Source: Arthrobacter_H sp030452125 (GTDB lineage Bacteria > Actinomycetota > Actinomycetes > Actinomycetales > Micrococcaceae). Taken from it: a DNA stretch of 64,000 bases. The DNA lies in the NCBI GenBank assembly GCA_052379645.1, contig JBQSYU010000004.1; one strand, written 5' to 3'. Positions within the stretch are counted from its first letter, which is position 1. Every line of letters begins with the position of its first letter. The position numbers and the translations under genes are program-made. A model generated the notes under the pieces. The model was not told the origin of the DNA and ran no database searches. It saw only the letters and a list, made by a program, of their open reading frames with translations. Shown piece by piece: positions 18,536 to 26,721 of this stretch.

Positions 18536-19462
18536 ATGGCAAACCGACGTCCCAACATGCCACGGGCCAGGCCTGCCGAGCCGGGGCACGACCCCGCCGC
18601 CTCCGGCGACCACGAAGACGCCGTCGTTCCTGCACCGTCCGCCCCCCGCACCCCGGCGGCGGTCAACCGGCAGAAGGTCGTCCCGATGGGTGCCGCTCCC
18701 GGACCCGGGAACACGTCCGAGGATTCCCCGTCCCCGTCATCGGCGGCCGGCCGGTCCGCGGCGAAGAAACCCACCCCCGATAAGCCGGCGGCCCGCAAGC
18801 AGCCCGCAGGGCCCTCCACCGCGCGGAAGCAGCCAGGTACCCCGGCGGCCCCGGGCAGCGGCAAGTCCCCGGCGAAATCCTCGCCGGCCTCCCGCGGGAG
18901 GGCACCGGCCACACCGTCGGCAGCGAAGTCGACTCCGGCCGGCAAACGTCCCGGGCCACGCCCGAGCGGGCCCCGCGAGAAGCGGCTGCGCGAACGCGCG
19001 GAACTCTCCGGGGCGATCCGCTCCGGCAACGGCCACCGCGAACCCGAGGCCACGCAGGCCCCGACCGAGGCCGGTGCCCCGGTCCCGGCCCGGGCCTTCT
19101 CCGGACGGTTGCTGACCCTGGCGGTCATCCTGGCCGTGGTGACCGTCCTGCTGCTACCCAGCGTCGGAACCTACATGGACCAGCGGGCCGAGGTCGCCGA
19201 AGTGCAGGCCTCGATCGCCGAGAAGCAGCAGGAGCAGGCCGAGCTGACCTCGCAGATTGCCCGCTGGGACGACCCGGCCTACGTCAAGGCCCAGGCCCGC
19301 AACCGCATCAACCTGGTCATGCCGGGCGAGAAGAAGTACATGGTGGTCGGGGCCACCGGCGACGATTCCGCCGCGGGCCCGCAGAGCGTGGGCGATGTCC
19401 GGACCGACCTGCCGTGGGTCGACTCCCTCTGGGACACCGTTGTACGCTCGGCCACCGACTGA
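18536..19462 (+). CDS. FtsB/DivIC-family cell division protein
   Basis: The 308-residue septum formation initiator has three parts. A low-complexity cytoplasmic N-terminal region of about 185 residues is rich in Ala, Pro, Lys, Gly and Ser. A single membrane helix (about residues 190-210, LLTLAVILAVVTVLLLP) follows. The extracytoplasmic part has a coiled coil (EVQASIAEKQQEQAELTSQI) and a conserved NRINLVMPGEKKYMV end. FtsB/DivIC works with FtsL and FtsQ at the divisome. The long disordered tail is typical of actinobacteria. GGAAGGA precedes the ATG at 18536. Confidence 0.9.
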   Translation: MANRRPNMPRARPAEPGHDPAASGDHEDAVVPAPSAPRTPAAVNRQKVVPMGAAPGPGNTSEDSPSPSSAAGRSAAKKPTPDKPAARKQPAGPSTARKQPGTPAAPGSGKSPAKSSPASRGRAPATPSAAKSTPAGKRPGPRPSGPREKRLRERAELSGAIRSGNGHREPEATQAPTEAGAPVPARAFSGRLLTLAVILAVVTVLLLPSVGTYMDQRAEVAEVQASIAEKQQEQAELTSQIARWDDPAYVKAQARNRINLVMPGEKKYMVVGATGDDSAAGPQSVGDVRTDLPWVDSLWDTVVRSATD

Positions 19463-19483
19463 TCATTTCCTGAAGGAGAATCC

Positions 19484-20215
19484 GTGGAGCATCCCGCCAC
19501 CGCACCGCGCCATGAGGCGCTGGACGCCGAACAGCGGGTCCCCACCCCCGGGGACCTGGACACGCTGAGTCGTCAGCTCGGCCGTCCGGCCCGCAATGTG
19601 GTGGAGATCGGGGCCCGGTGCCTCTGTGGCAATCCGCTGGTGGCCACCACCGCCCCGCGGCTGGCCTCGGGCATCCCCTTCCCCACGACCTTCTACCTCA
19701 CCCATCCGGTCATCACCTCCGCGGTTTCCCGCCTGGAGGCCGCCGGGTTGATGGCAACGATGACCGAACGCCTGGGACAGGACGAGGCGCTGACGGCCGC
19801 CTACACCGCGGCCCACCAGGACTATCTCGCGGCCCGCGATGCCATTGGCCGGCGCACCGGAGTCGGCGCCGTCCCGGAAATCGACGGGGTGTCCGCCGGC
19901 GGCATGCCGACCCGGGTGAAATGCCTGCACGTGCTGGTGGGACATTCGCTCTCCGCGGGGGCCGGGGTCAACCCGCTGGGCGATGAGGCCATTGCCGGAA
20001 TCGCCGAATGGTGGACCGCCGAGCGGTGCCACTGCCGGGGGGCCTGGGATACCGAGGCGCCCGTTCCCGCACAGGACCGCAGCCGCCACGTCAAGACCCA
20101 GGCCGAGGACCCTGCCGTGAAGAAGGCCCGGCGCAGCGCTGCCCGACAGGCGCGCGAACACGCTGAAACGACCGGGCAACAGCCCGCACCACACGATCCA
20201 GGAGGCCAGGCATGA
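19484..20215 (+). CDS. DUF501-family protein
   Basis: The 243-residue protein contains the DUF501 core: RPARNVVEIGARCLCGNPLV, then TPRLASGIPFPTTFYLTHP-like and the Cys-containing GGMPTRVKCLHVLVGHSLSAG and AEWWTAERCHC strings. The conserved cysteines and histidine suggest a metal site, but the function is unknown. A basic C-terminal tail of about 45 residues is extra. The start is GTG 19484 with GAAGGAGA upstream. It lies between ftsB and ppx, an arrangement conserved in actinobacteria, and overlaps ppx by four bases. Confidence 0.88.
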   Translation: MEHPATAPRHEALDAEQRVPTPGDLDTLSRQLGRPARNVVEIGARCLCGNPLVATTAPRLASGIPFPTTFYLTHPVITSAVSRLEAAGLMATMTERLGQDEALTAAYTAAHQDYLAARDAIGRRTGVGAVPEIDGVSAGGMPTRVKCLHVLVGHSLSAGAGVNPLGDEAIAGIAEWWTAERCHCRGAWDTEAPVPAQDRSRHVKTQAEDPAVKKARRSAARQAREHAETTGQQPAPHDPGGQA

Positions 20216-21165
20216 GGGTTGCCGCCATCGATTGCGGAACGAATTCCATCCGGCTGCTGATCGCCGATGTCATCGAGGACGACGACGGACGGATCCGACT
20301 GCTCGACGTGGCCCGCCAGATGCGCATCGTGCGCCTGGGCCAGGGCGTCGATGCCACCGGGAACCTGGCCCCCGAGGCCCTGGAGCGCACCTTTGAGGCA
20401 CTGGATGAATATGCGGCACTGATCGGCCGGCACGGTGCCCAGCGGGTGAGGTTCGTCGCCACCTCGGCTACCCGTGACGCGGGGAACCGGGATGAGTTCA
20501 TGGACGGGGTCCGCACCCGGCTCGGCGTCACCCCCGAGGTCATCGAAGGCTCGGAGGAAGCCGCCTTGAGCTTCGCCGGCGCCGTGTCGGTCCGGCCGCC
20601 CGCCGACACGGAAGACGTCCTGGTCATCGATCTCGGGGGAGGGTCCACCGAATTCGTGGTGGGCAGCAGCGAAGGCGTGCGCGCGGCGATCAGCATGGAC
20701 ATGGGCTGCGTGCGTTATGCCGAACGCTTCCTCACCGACGACCCGCCGACGGCCGAGCAGATCGCCGCCGCGGAAGCCGAAGCCAACCGGCAGATCGACA
20801 CGGTGCTGCAGACCGTGCCCCTGCAGGAAGTGGACCGGGTGGTCGGCGTGGCCGGAACCATCACCACGGTGACCGCTCATGTGCTGGATCTGCACAGCTA
20901 CCAGCCCGAGAAGATCGACGGCGCCGAACTGCCCGTCGGGGTCATCGAGGCCGCGGCCAGCGAATTCCTGGGCTTCTCGCGGCGCCGCCGCGAACAACTG
21001 CCGTACATGCACCCGGGCCGGGTCGATGTCATTGCCGCCGGGGCGCTGATCTACCGGACCATCCTGCTCCGGGTCGCCGAGCTGACCGGAAACCGGGTGC
21101 GCACCGCGGTGGCCAGCGAACACGATATTCTGGACGGTATCGCCCTCGGGTTGGCGCGGCAGTAG
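20212..21165 (+). CDS. Ppx/GppA-family phosphatase
   Basis: The 317-residue protein of the actin-like ATPase superfamily hydrolyses polyphosphate (exopolyphosphatase) and/or pppGpp. Phosphate-1 motif AAIDCGTNSIRLLIAD is at the N-terminus; the VIDLGGGSTEFVVG phosphate-2 motif, VATSATRDAGN and EGSEEAALSFAG follow. This short form lacks the extra C-terminal domains of E. coli Ppx and resembles the actinobacterial Ppx1 type. ATGA overlap with the DUF501 gene indicates coupling. Confidence 0.92.
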   Translation: MRVAAIDCGTNSIRLLIADVIEDDDGRIRLLDVARQMRIVRLGQGVDATGNLAPEALERTFEALDEYAALIGRHGAQRVRFVATSATRDAGNRDEFMDGVRTRLGVTPEVIEGSEEAALSFAGAVSVRPPADTEDVLVIDLGGGSTEFVVGSSEGVRAAISMDMGCVRYAERFLTDDPPTAEQIAAAEAEANRQIDTVLQTVPLQEVDRVVGVAGTITTVTAHVLDLHSYQPEKIDGAELPVGVIEAAASEFLGFSRRRREQLPYMHPGRVDVIAAGALIYRTILLRVAELTGNRVRTAVASEHDILDGIALGLARQ

Positions 21166-21208
21166 GCCGTCCTCCCGCCGTCGTCCCCGACCCTTGAAGG
21201 AACCGCCC

Positions 21209-22693
21209 GTGACGTCACGTCCGACCCGTGCCACCGCCGGCCTCCTGGCGAGCCTGCTGGCCGCGGCAACGCTGCTGGTCGCCGCCCCCGCTGCCCAGGC
21301 GGATCAGATCCGTGACAGCGAATACTGGCTCAAGGACTACGGCATCAAGCAGGCCTGGAAGGTCTCCAAGGGCGAGGACGTCACCGTCGCGGTCATTGAT
21401 ACCGGCATCGCCGACTCGCACCCCGATCTGAGCGGGACCGTCATCGGCGGCAGCGACTTCTCCGCGGCAGGGAACAAGGACGGCACCGAACCCCTCGGCG
21501 CGCTGCCCGAGCACGGCACCCTGGTGGGCACCCTGCTGGCCGGACACGGAAACAACGAAAAGGCCATCGCGAAGGCCAAGGCAGAAGACGAGAAGCAGAC
21601 CATTGCCTGGAAGCGTGCCGTGAAGGACGCGAAGAAGGACGACGAGGATCCGCCGAAGAAACCCGATCCGGTGAAGATCCCCAAACCCGGGCCCGGCCCC
21701 GACGGCGTCATCGGTGTGGCCCCGAAGGCGGAGCTGCTCTCGGGGTCGCTGTGGCTGGGGTCGGAGAACCCCGGGGGCGTCCCCATCAGCGAGCAGGTCC
21801 CGCGCGCGGTGAAATGGGCCGTGGACCAGGGGGCCGACGTGATCAACATGTCGTTGGGGTCCACGACGCCGAGCTGGCCGACCAGCTGGGACGAGGCCTT
21901 CAAATACGCCGAGGAGCACGACGTCGTCATCGTCGCCGCCGCCGGGAACCGTGCCGGGGGCATGGAACAGGTCGGGGCGCCGGCAACCATCCCCGGGGTG
22001 CTGACCGTGGCTGGTGTCGACAAGAAGGGCAAGGCCAGCTGGGACTCCTCGACGCAGGGAATCAGCATCGGCGTGGCGGCCCCCGCCGACCCGCTGGTGG
22101 GCGGGCTGCCCGATGGCGGGTACGCCGACTGGTCAGGGACCTCGGGTGCGGCACCGCTGGTATCCGGCGTCGCGGCCCTGATCCGTTCGAAGTACCCGGA
22201 GATGAAGGCCCGCGACGTCATCCAGCGCATCCTGGCCACCGCTGAGGACGCGGGGGAGCCCGGGGTGGACAACCTCTACGGCTACGGTCTGCTGGACGCC
22301 GAGGCCGCCCTGACCACCGATGTCCCCTCGGTGGACCAGAACCCGCTGGGCACCATCGCCGAATGGATCCACGTCCACCGCCGCGGCCAGGTCACCCGCC
22401 CCAATGCCTCCAAGCCCAGCGCCAAGCCCGAGGAGGAATCCTCCGTCCCGGCGGTGGCCGCCCCCGAGGCCGTCGCCCCGGAGGATCCCGCCGGCGCGCT
22501 GCCGGCGGTGCTGGTCATCGGATTCGGCGCGCTGGCATTGATCATCATCGTCGGTGGCGGTGTGCATGTGGTCACGGTGCGACGCCGGAACCGGGCCGCC
22601 CTGGCCGCCGCGGCCGGGACGGTGGCGGATGCGGAATGGACCGCCTCCGAGGCGGATCGGGATCCTTTCGATGATCTCCCGGAAAGTCGCTAG
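21209..22693 (+). CDS. Mycosin-like S8 serine protease, membrane anchored
   Basis: The 494-residue protein has a Sec signal peptide (hydrophobic core, cleavage near AQA-D at about 31). The subtilisin domain has Asp in VAVIDTGIADSHPD, His in PEHGTLVGTLLAG and Ser in WSGTSGAAPLVSG. A Lys/Glu/Pro-rich insertion of about 55 residues follows the His motif, and a Pro/Ala linker leads to a C-terminal membrane helix (VLVIGFGALALIIIVGGG) with a short cytoplasmic tail. This architecture matches type VII mycosins, but no ESX genes are nearby. GTG 21209 is chosen because AAGGA sits about ten bases upstream. Confidence 0.88.
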   Translation: MTSRPTRATAGLLASLLAAATLLVAAPAAQADQIRDSEYWLKDYGIKQAWKVSKGEDVTVAVIDTGIADSHPDLSGTVIGGSDFSAAGNKDGTEPLGALPEHGTLVGTLLAGHGNNEKAIAKAKAEDEKQTIAWKRAVKDAKKDDEDPPKKPDPVKIPKPGPGPDGVIGVAPKAELLSGSLWLGSENPGGVPISEQVPRAVKWAVDQGADVINMSLGSTTPSWPTSWDEAFKYAEEHDVVIVAAAGNRAGGMEQVGAPATIPGVLTVAGVDKKGKASWDSSTQGISIGVAAPADPLVGGLPDGGYADWSGTSGAAPLVSGVAALIRSKYPEMKARDVIQRILATAEDAGEPGVDNLYGYGLLDAEAALTTDVPSVDQNPLGTIAEWIHVHRRGQVTRPNASKPSAKPEEESSVPAVAAPEAVAPEDPAGALPAVLVIGFGALALIIIVGGGVHVVTVRRRNRAALAAAAGTVADAEWTASEADRDPFDDLPESR

Positions 22694-22701
22694 TGAAGAC
22701 T

Positions 22702-22729
22702 TTCACATAGCGGTTGATGGCGTTAGTAT
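22702..22729 (+). promoter_or_regulatory. Promoter of ndh with -35 and -10 (leaderless)
   Basis: TTCACA (22702-22707), a 16-base spacer and TAGTAT (22724-22729), which ends six bases before ATG 22736. This is the best complete promoter in the window. Confidence 0.6.
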
Positions 22730-22735
22730 GGGCTC

Positions 22736-24115
22736 ATGGCAAACACTCCTGAACTTTCCGATCGCCCACGCATCCTCGTCGTTGGCGGTGGATACGTCGG
22801 CTTGTACGTCGCAATGAAGCTGCAGAACAAGGTCAAGGCCCATGGCGGCGTCGTCACGGTCGTTGATCCGCTGCCCTACATGACCTACCAGCCGTTCCTT
22901 CCCGAGGTCGCCGGTGGCAAGATCGAGCCCCGCCACGTGACCGTCTCCCACCGCACGCACCTGGACAACGCGGAACTGATCACCGGCCGCGTCAGCGCCG
23001 TTGACCACGCCAACCGCAAGGCCGTCGTCGTCCCGACCGACGGGGAGCCCTTCGAACTGGGCTACACCGACGTCGTCATGGCCGCCGGCTCCATCACCAA
23101 GACCTTCCCGATCCCCGGCCTGGCCGACGAGGGCATCGGACTGAAGTCCATCGAAGAGGCCGTCGCCCTGCGCAACAAGGTCCTCGAGCGTGTCGAGACC
23201 GCGTCGATGATGAGCGATCCGGCAGCCCGCCGTCGCGCCCTGACGTTCGTGGTGGTCGGTGGCGGCTTCGCCGGCATCGAGACCATCACCGAACTCGAGG
23301 ACCTGGTGCGCGCCGCCGTCGCCAAGACCAGCCGCGTCGAGCAGGACGAGATCCGCTTCGTGATGGTCGAGGCCATGGGCCGCATCATGCCCGAGGTCAC
23401 CGAGGAACAGGCCGTCTGGGTCGTGGAGCACATGCGCTCGCGCGGCATCGAGGTCCTGCTGAACACGTCGCTGGGCAAGGCCGAAAACGGCACGCTCGAG
23501 CTGACGAACATGCCGGAGAAGACCCCCGGCGAGACCTTCGAGACCGACACCCTGGTCTGGACCGCGGGCGTGCAGGCCAACCCGATGGTCCACTCCACCG
23601 ATTTCCCGATCGAGCCGCGCGGCCGCGTCCGCGTTGGAACCGATCTGCGCATCACCGGCGACGACGGCCCCATCGAGGGCGCCTGGGCCGCCGGCGATGT
23701 CGCTGCCGTCCCGGATGTCACCGGCGGCCTGCCCGACGGCACCTGCGTGCCCAACGCCCAGCACGCCGTCCGCCAGGCCAAGCTGCTGGCCTCGAACATC
23801 TACGCCACCCGCTACGGCGTGGGCCAGGTGGGCGAGTACGAGCACAAGAACATGGGTGCCGTCGCCGGATTCGGCACCGGCAAGGGCGTCGCCAAGGTCC
23901 TCGGCCTGCAGCTCAAGGGCGTGCCGGCCTGGGTCGCCCACCGCGGCTACCACGGCATGGCCATGCCGACGTTCGAGCGCAAGTTCCGCGTGGCCGGCGA
24001 CTGGTTCGCCAACCTGCTGTTCAAGCGCGACATCACCCAGATCGCCGATCTTCAGACCCCGCGCCGCGGGTTCGTCGAGGCAGCCACCCCGAAGCCCAAG
24101 GCCGCAGCCAAGTAG
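22736..24115 (+). CDS. ndh: Type II NADH dehydrogenase
   Basis: The 459-residue non-proton-pumping NADH:quinone oxidoreductase (NDH-2) is a peripheral membrane flavoprotein. The FAD fold ILVVGGGYVGLYVAMKL is near residue 12, and the NADH fold FVVVGGGFAGIETITEL is near residue 175. The second FAD motif GAWAAGDVAAVPD and the quinone-site PNAQHAVRQA segment are visible. A basic, partly hydrophobic C-terminus likely mediates membrane binding. It is monocistronic, with its own promoter and a strong terminator. Confidence 0.95.
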   Translation: MANTPELSDRPRILVVGGGYVGLYVAMKLQNKVKAHGGVVTVVDPLPYMTYQPFLPEVAGGKIEPRHVTVSHRTHLDNAELITGRVSAVDHANRKAVVVPTDGEPFELGYTDVVMAAGSITKTFPIPGLADEGIGLKSIEEAVALRNKVLERVETASMMSDPAARRRALTFVVVGGGFAGIETITELEDLVRAAVAKTSRVEQDEIRFVMVEAMGRIMPEVTEEQAVWVVEHMRSRGIEVLLNTSLGKAENGTLELTNMPEKTPGETFETDTLVWTAGVQANPMVHSTDFPIEPRGRVRVGTDLRITGDDGPIEGAWAAGDVAAVPDVTGGLPDGTCVPNAQHAVRQAKLLASNIYATRYGVGQVGEYEHKNMGAVAGFGTGKGVAKVLGLQLKGVPAWVAHRGYHGMAMPTFERKFRVAGDWFANLLFKRDITQIADLQTPRRGFVEAATPKPKAAAK

Positions 24116-24144
24116 TCTTCGGCACCGCCGGAACCCGGCATCCC

Positions 24145-24187
24145 ACGGCGCCGCGTCCCCCGAATCCCGGGAAGGACGCGGCGCCGT
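24145..24187 (+). terminator. Terminator hairpin after ndh
   Basis: A perfect 14-bp stem (24145-24158 with 24174-24187) encloses a loop that contains its own CCC/GGG pairing. Confidence 0.75.
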
Positions 24188-24213
24188 GTGGCGTCCGGGG
24201 GCCGACGCTCTTG

Positions 24214-24219
24214 TAGGAT
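24214..24219 (+). promoter_or_regulatory. -10 element of the tRNA gene
   Basis: TAGGAT ends ten bases before the mature tRNA 5' end. Confidence 0.45.
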
Positions 24220-24229
24220 CTAGCTGCGG

Positions 24230-24303
24230 GCCCCCATAGCCCAATCGGTAGAGGCGGGAGACTTAAAATCTCTGTGTTGTCGGTTCGAGTCCGACTGGGG
24301 GTA
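24230..24303 (+). tRNA. tRNA-Leu(UAA), short variable arm
   Basis: A full cloverleaf folds: a seven-pair acceptor stem (24230-24236 with 24296-24302), a three-pair D stem with GG in the loop, an anticodon stem with loop CTTAAAA (anticodon TAA) and a five-pair T stem with TTCGAGT in the loop. The discriminator is A, as expected for leucine. The variable region is only five bases, so the molecule is class I in shape, whereas most bacterial tRNA-Leu have a long variable arm. CCA is not encoded (CTA follows). Confidence 0.93.
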
Positions 24304-24312
24304 CTACTGCCG

Positions 24313-24333
24313 GAGCCGGCGGTTCACCGGCTC
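24313..24333 (+). terminator. Hairpin after the tRNA gene
   Basis: A seven-pair stem GAGCCGG/CCGGCTC starts nine bases after the tRNA and touches the stop of the convergent YbdK-like gene. There is no T tract. Confidence 0.5.
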
Positions 24334-25336
24334 ACCACGTCGTTTCCCTGACCAATTCGGCTCCGGCGAATTCGACCACCCGGGCGATTCCCCCGTGCTC
24401 GAAGGCCACGCGCTGGCGGGCGGCGCCGTTCCCGGAATTCAGGAGTTCCCGCAAACCCGCCGACACATAGGCGGCATCGCCGAATCCGATCAGATGGTCC
24501 TCGACCGTGTCGAACATCAGATGGGCCAGTGCCGAGGGCGAGGACCGTTCGCAACTGGGGAGCCCGACCAGATCCCCCTCCACGCCGTGGCGGGCGGCAT
24601 GCCAGGTGGCGGCGTCGGACTCTTCGGGAGTGATGCCATCGGGAGTGGGGGACCGGTGCAGTGCCTCCACGGCCAGCGAGCGGACCAGCAGGGCGAAAAG
24701 CACTGATTCCCCGGCGGTCAGCTGCATGTCGATGGCGCGGACCTCCAGGCTCCCGCGCAAGGGGGAAAGCCGTGCTCCCCATCCGACGTGGTCCTGGGTG
24801 TCGATGCCCGGACTCTCCAGCAGCCGGTCGACGCGTTCGGTGTAGTCGCGGGCGCCGAAGAAGTGCGGAGGGATGCCGTGGACGGGCAAGGTCCGGTTGC
24901 GTAGCGTCCTCCAGCTGGCGTATCCGGTGTCGGCGGTGTTCCAAAGCGGCGAGTTGGCGCCCAGGGCCATGAGGACGGGCATCCAACGACGCAGGTGGTT
25001 CATGACCTGGACCCCTTCTTCGGGAGTCGGAACCGGAAGATGGATCCGCAGGGCACCCCCTTCCCGACCGGTCGAGGGGGCGCAGGGGTCCGCCGCGGGG
25101 GACAGCGCGGGAACCAGACCGAACCCCGTGGCGATCGCACCGCCGTCGGCCGCCAGCGCCCCCAGCGCCCGGCGATCCTCCAACAACGCCTCCAGCGCCT
25201 CGGCGCCGGTCCGGAAGATGAATGAATCCGGCTCCGCCTCGTCGGCCTCGCTGCCGGTTCCCGGATCACCGGTCTCGACGCGTCGGCCCGTGGCCGGGTC
25301 CACGCACAGGAGATCCTCCTCGATGCCGAACTTCAT
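24332..25336 (-). CDS. Divergent YbdK/GCS2-like carboxylate-amine ligase homologue
   Basis: The 334-residue protein resembles the YbdK branch of the glutamate-cysteine ligase superfamily: it starts MKFGIEEDLLCVDPATGR and later has LMALGANSPLWNTADTGYASWRT and SLEVRAIDMQLT. It is about 35 residues shorter than usual. The normal EEE motif reads EED. The helix that usually carries a second acidic site is replaced by an acidic, Gly-rich stretch (residues 22-38). The His of the GGHVHV block becomes GGALRIHL. Weak glutamate-cysteine ligase activity is known for the family; catalysis here is doubtful. GGAGGAG precedes the ATG. Confidence 0.8.
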   Translation of the reverse strand: MKFGIEEDLLCVDPATGRRVETGDPGTGSEADEAEPDSFIFRTGAEALEALLEDRRALGALAADGGAIATGFGLVPALSPAADPCAPSTGREGGALRIHLPVPTPEEGVQVMNHLRRWMPVLMALGANSPLWNTADTGYASWRTLRNRTLPVHGIPPHFFGARDYTERVDRLLESPGIDTQDHVGWGARLSPLRGSLEVRAIDMQLTAGESVLFALLVRSLAVEALHRSPTPDGITPEESDAATWHAARHGVEGDLVGLPSCERSSPSALAHLMFDTVEDHLIGFGDAAYVSAGLRELLNSGNGAARQRVAFEHGGIARVVEFAGAELVRETTW

Positions 25337-25544
25337 ATCTCCTCCTGGCTGGTGTCCGCCCCGAAGAGGGACGAACCGGTGCGCCGTGCCGGCGCAGGGT
25401 TGGGCGAAGGCCCCCGCTGCAGCCGAGCGTAGCTGTGGACGCCGTGGCTGTCACCCCTCCTCGGGCCGGCGGGGCGCCGAGGCCGCCATCGGCCGACGAA
25501 GGGGGCCCAAGTCACGAAGCCCGGCCCGTGCGTGGCGGCGCTGA

Positions 25545-25550
25545 TAGGCT
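25545..25550 (+). promoter_or_regulatory. -10 element of guaB3 (leaderless)
   Basis: TAGGCT ends six bases before GTG 25557. Confidence 0.5.
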
Positions 25551-25556
25551 AAGCCG

Positions 25557-26720
25557 GTGACTTATGAGATTGAGATCGGCCGGGGAAAACGAGGCGTCCG
25601 CGCCTACTCGCTGGATGACGTCGCCGTCGTCCCCACCCGCCGCACGCGTGACCCGCAGGACGTGTCAGTGAACTGGCAGATCGACGCCTACCAGTTCAGC
25701 AGCCCCATCATCGGTGCCCCGATGGACTCGGTCATGAGTCCGGCCACGGCGATCGCCCTGGGCAGGTTCGGTGGCCTCGGGGTCCTGAACCTCGAGGGGC
25801 TGTGGACCCGCTACGAGGACCCGGAGCCGGTGCTGGCGGAGATCGCCTCGCTGGAGTCCAGGGTCGAGGACGACAGGACCCTGGGCGAACACGTCAACCC
25901 GGCGGTGACGGCCCGGCTGCAGGAGCTCTACCAGGCGCCGATCCAGGCCGAGCTGATCACCTCGCGGCTCGCGGAAATCCGCGACGCAGGGGTCACGGTG
26001 GCCGGCTCCCTGACCCCGCAACGCACGCAGGAGTACTACCGGACGGTGATCGACGCCGGGGTGGACATCTTCGTGATCCGCGGTACCACCGTCTCCGCCG
26101 AACACGTGTCGCAGAACCAGGAACCGCTGAACCTCAAGCAGTTCATCTACGAGCTCGACGTTCCCGTCATCGTCGGCGGCGCCGCCGGATACACCCCGGC
26201 CCTGCACCTGATGCGTACCGGCGCCGCCGGCGTCCTGGTCGGATTCGGCGGGGGTGCCACCGCCACGACCCGTCGCGCCCTGGGCATCCACGCCCCCATG
26301 GCCACCGCGATCTCCGATGTGGCCGCCGCCCGCCGCGACTACCTCGACGAATCCGGGGGACGTTACGTCCACGTCATCGCCGATGGCGGACTGGGCACCA
26401 GCGGAGACATCGTCAAGGCCATTGCCATGGGGGCCGACGCCGTCATGCTCGGCAGTGCCCTGGCCCGGGCCCAAGAGGCCCCGGGACGCGGCTGGCACTG
26501 GGGTGTCGAAGCCCACCACGACAACAGCCCCCGGGGCGACCGGGTCCGCGTGGGAACCGTGGGTCCGCTGGAGGAGGTCCTGCTCGGCCCCTCGCGCCAC
26601 ACCAACGGCACCTCGAACCTGATCGGCGCCTTGCGCCGGGCCATGGCCACCACCGGTTATTCGGATCTGAAGGAGTTCCAACGCGTTGACGTCGTCGTCT
26701 CCCCGTACGAAGCTGGGTAG
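25557..26720 (+). CDS. GuaB3-family IMP dehydrogenase-related protein
   Basis: The 387-residue TIM-barrel protein matches the actinobacterial GuaB3 group: it starts YEIEIGRGKRGVRAYSLDDV, has SPIIGAPMDSVMSPATAIA, and shows the phosphate-binding VIADGGLGTSGDIVKAIAMG. There is no CBS pair. The loop that carries the catalytic Cys in true IMP dehydrogenases reads RGTTVSAEHVSQ, without Cys. The family is usually annotated as IMPDH-like; whether it acts as IMPDH, GMP reductase or otherwise is not settled from sequence. It overlaps no gene and is followed immediately by glpD. Confidence 0.92.
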   Translation: MTYEIEIGRGKRGVRAYSLDDVAVVPTRRTRDPQDVSVNWQIDAYQFSSPIIGAPMDSVMSPATAIALGRFGGLGVLNLEGLWTRYEDPEPVLAEIASLESRVEDDRTLGEHVNPAVTARLQELYQAPIQAELITSRLAEIRDAGVTVAGSLTPQRTQEYYRTVIDAGVDIFVIRGTTVSAEHVSQNQEPLNLKQFIYELDVPVIVGGAAGYTPALHLMRTGAAGVLVGFGGGATATTRRALGIHAPMATAISDVAAARRDYLDESGGRYVHVIADGGLGTSGDIVKAIAMGADAVMLGSALARAQEAPGRGWHWGVEAHHDNSPRGDRVRVGTVGPLEEVLLGPSRHTNGTSNLIGALRRAMATTGYSDLKEFQRVDVVVSPYEAG

Positions 26721-26721
26721 C

